Shown here piece after piece: positions 63,795-64,000 of a stretch of 64,000 nt of DNA. The notes below the pieces were generated by a model. The model saw nothing but the letters and a program-made list of their open reading frames with translations. It was not told the origin of the DNA and did no database searches. Numbering within the stretch: position 1 is the first letter of the stretch; every line of letters begins with the position of its first letter. The stretch spans positions 120,412 to 184,411 of the forward strand of contig JAFRFG010000057.1 in assembly GCA_017434455.1 (NCBI GenBank). The letters run 5' to 3'. Position numbers and translations under genes: made by a program. This DNA is from Thermoguttaceae bacterium. Its GTDB lineage: Bacteria > Planctomycetota > Planctomycetia > Pirellulales > Thermoguttaceae.

Positions 63795-63841
63795 ACACGA
63801 AAAAATCCATACTCGCAAATTGGACGGTTCGACTGTTTACT
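63790..63841. repeat. 8-bp inverted repeat across the end of the wecD-like gene
   Basis: AGTAAACA (63790-63797, covering the stop codon) and TGTTTACT (63834-63841) are perfect inverted copies 36 bases apart. They lie at the start of the low-G+C stretch. Could be a weak hairpin or the end of a small mobile unit. Confidence 0.3.
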
Positions 63842-63876
63842 AGGTCGTCGCACTACTGAGTTGTGGGACACTAGTT

Positions 63877-64000
63877 CTAGTTTGCGGGGATATCGGGGTT
63901 TTTAGTGTCGGATAGCGTCTCATCGTTCGCCACAACGACGCTATTAAGACCATAGTAGTTGGCGACCCCCTTGTTAACAAAATCGTCAGTGTTAGCACAA
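63877..64000 (-). CDS. 3' end of an unidentified gene (partial)
   Basis: On the minus strand a frame with no stop enters from the right edge and ends at TAG (63879-63877), giving 40 residues that end in NPDIPAN. The composition (Asn, Asp, Val, Tyr) is protein-like, but codons are A/T-rich, unlike the rest of the window. No family is recognisable. It converges with the wecD-like gene. It may be chance, as only 40 codons are visible. Confidence 0.35.
   Translation of the reverse strand, partial: CANTDDFVNKGVANYYGLNSVVVANDETLSDTKNPDIPAN

Overview
The window is a gene-dense, G+C-rich bacterial chromosome segment with about 47 complete protein genes, two partial genes at the edges and one tRNA. 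No rRNA operon, insertion sequence, prophage or CRISPR array was seen. The best fit is a Gram-negative planctomycete, probably of the Pirellulales type. This is inferred from a BBP2/OmpL-like porin, a large autotransporter-like protein with a Cys-rich block, a free-standing RNA polymerase alpha-CTD protein, FlgM, several large secreted proteins of unknown function and a DUF58/BON gene pair. Shine-Dalgarno sites are common and GTG/TTG starts occur.

Layout. 1-5.6 kb (minus): 5' end of a NusA-like gene, an LsrF-type aldolase/thiolase, a secreted protein, and dhaL-dhaK. 5.8-9.6 kb: hslVU facing hflX. 10-15.6 kb (plus): porin, alpha-CTD protein, DUF3592-like membrane protein, folP, sialidase-like protein. 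15.7-18.4 kb (minus): a secreted protein translationally coupled to a short-chain dehydrogenase. 18.5-24.8 kb: HD phosphohydrolase, flgM, purB-nagA, PfkB kinase. 25-34 kb (plus): DEAD-box helicase, TPR protein, response regulator, tyrS, ligA, tandem-parvulin foldase. 34.2-37.5 kb (minus): YgiQ-like protein, endonuclease IV, a His-tailed protein. 37.8-42.4 kb (plus): autotransporter and TPR protein. 42.4-46.2 kb (minus): orphan DNA methyltransferase and ilvB. 46.3 kb: tRNA-Met(CAT). 46.5-50.1 kb (minus): a large lipoprotein, a LutA-like protein and a small membrane protein. 50.5-51.8 kb: histidine kinase and tandem-ACT protein. 51.8-57.4 kb (minus): a parA / clan-D glycosidase / BON / DUF58 operon. 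57.7-64 kb (plus): rhamnulokinase, then pyrG, a glycosyltransferase, a wecE/rffA aminotransferase and a wecD-like acetyltransferase.

How the genes fit together. Most are housekeeping functions (proteostasis, purine, pyrimidine, folate and branched-chain amino acid synthesis, DNA repair and ligation). Around them are carbohydrate genes (sialidase-like, nagA, clan-D glycosidase, rhamnulokinase, DhaK/DhaL, LsrF-like, PfkB) that suggest use of complex glycans. The right end looks like the start of a surface-polysaccharide locus making a dTDP-4-acetamido-4,6-dideoxyhexose. Base composition falls sharply inside the wecD-like gene and stays low to the window edge, which suggests a recombination boundary or an assembly join. 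I found no large, clearly new multi-gene system. The items most worth a second look are the stand-alone alpha-CTD, the two Cys-rich outer-membrane proteins, the YgiQ relative with a shortened barrel, the repeat-rich control region of the autotransporter, and the mosaic right edge.
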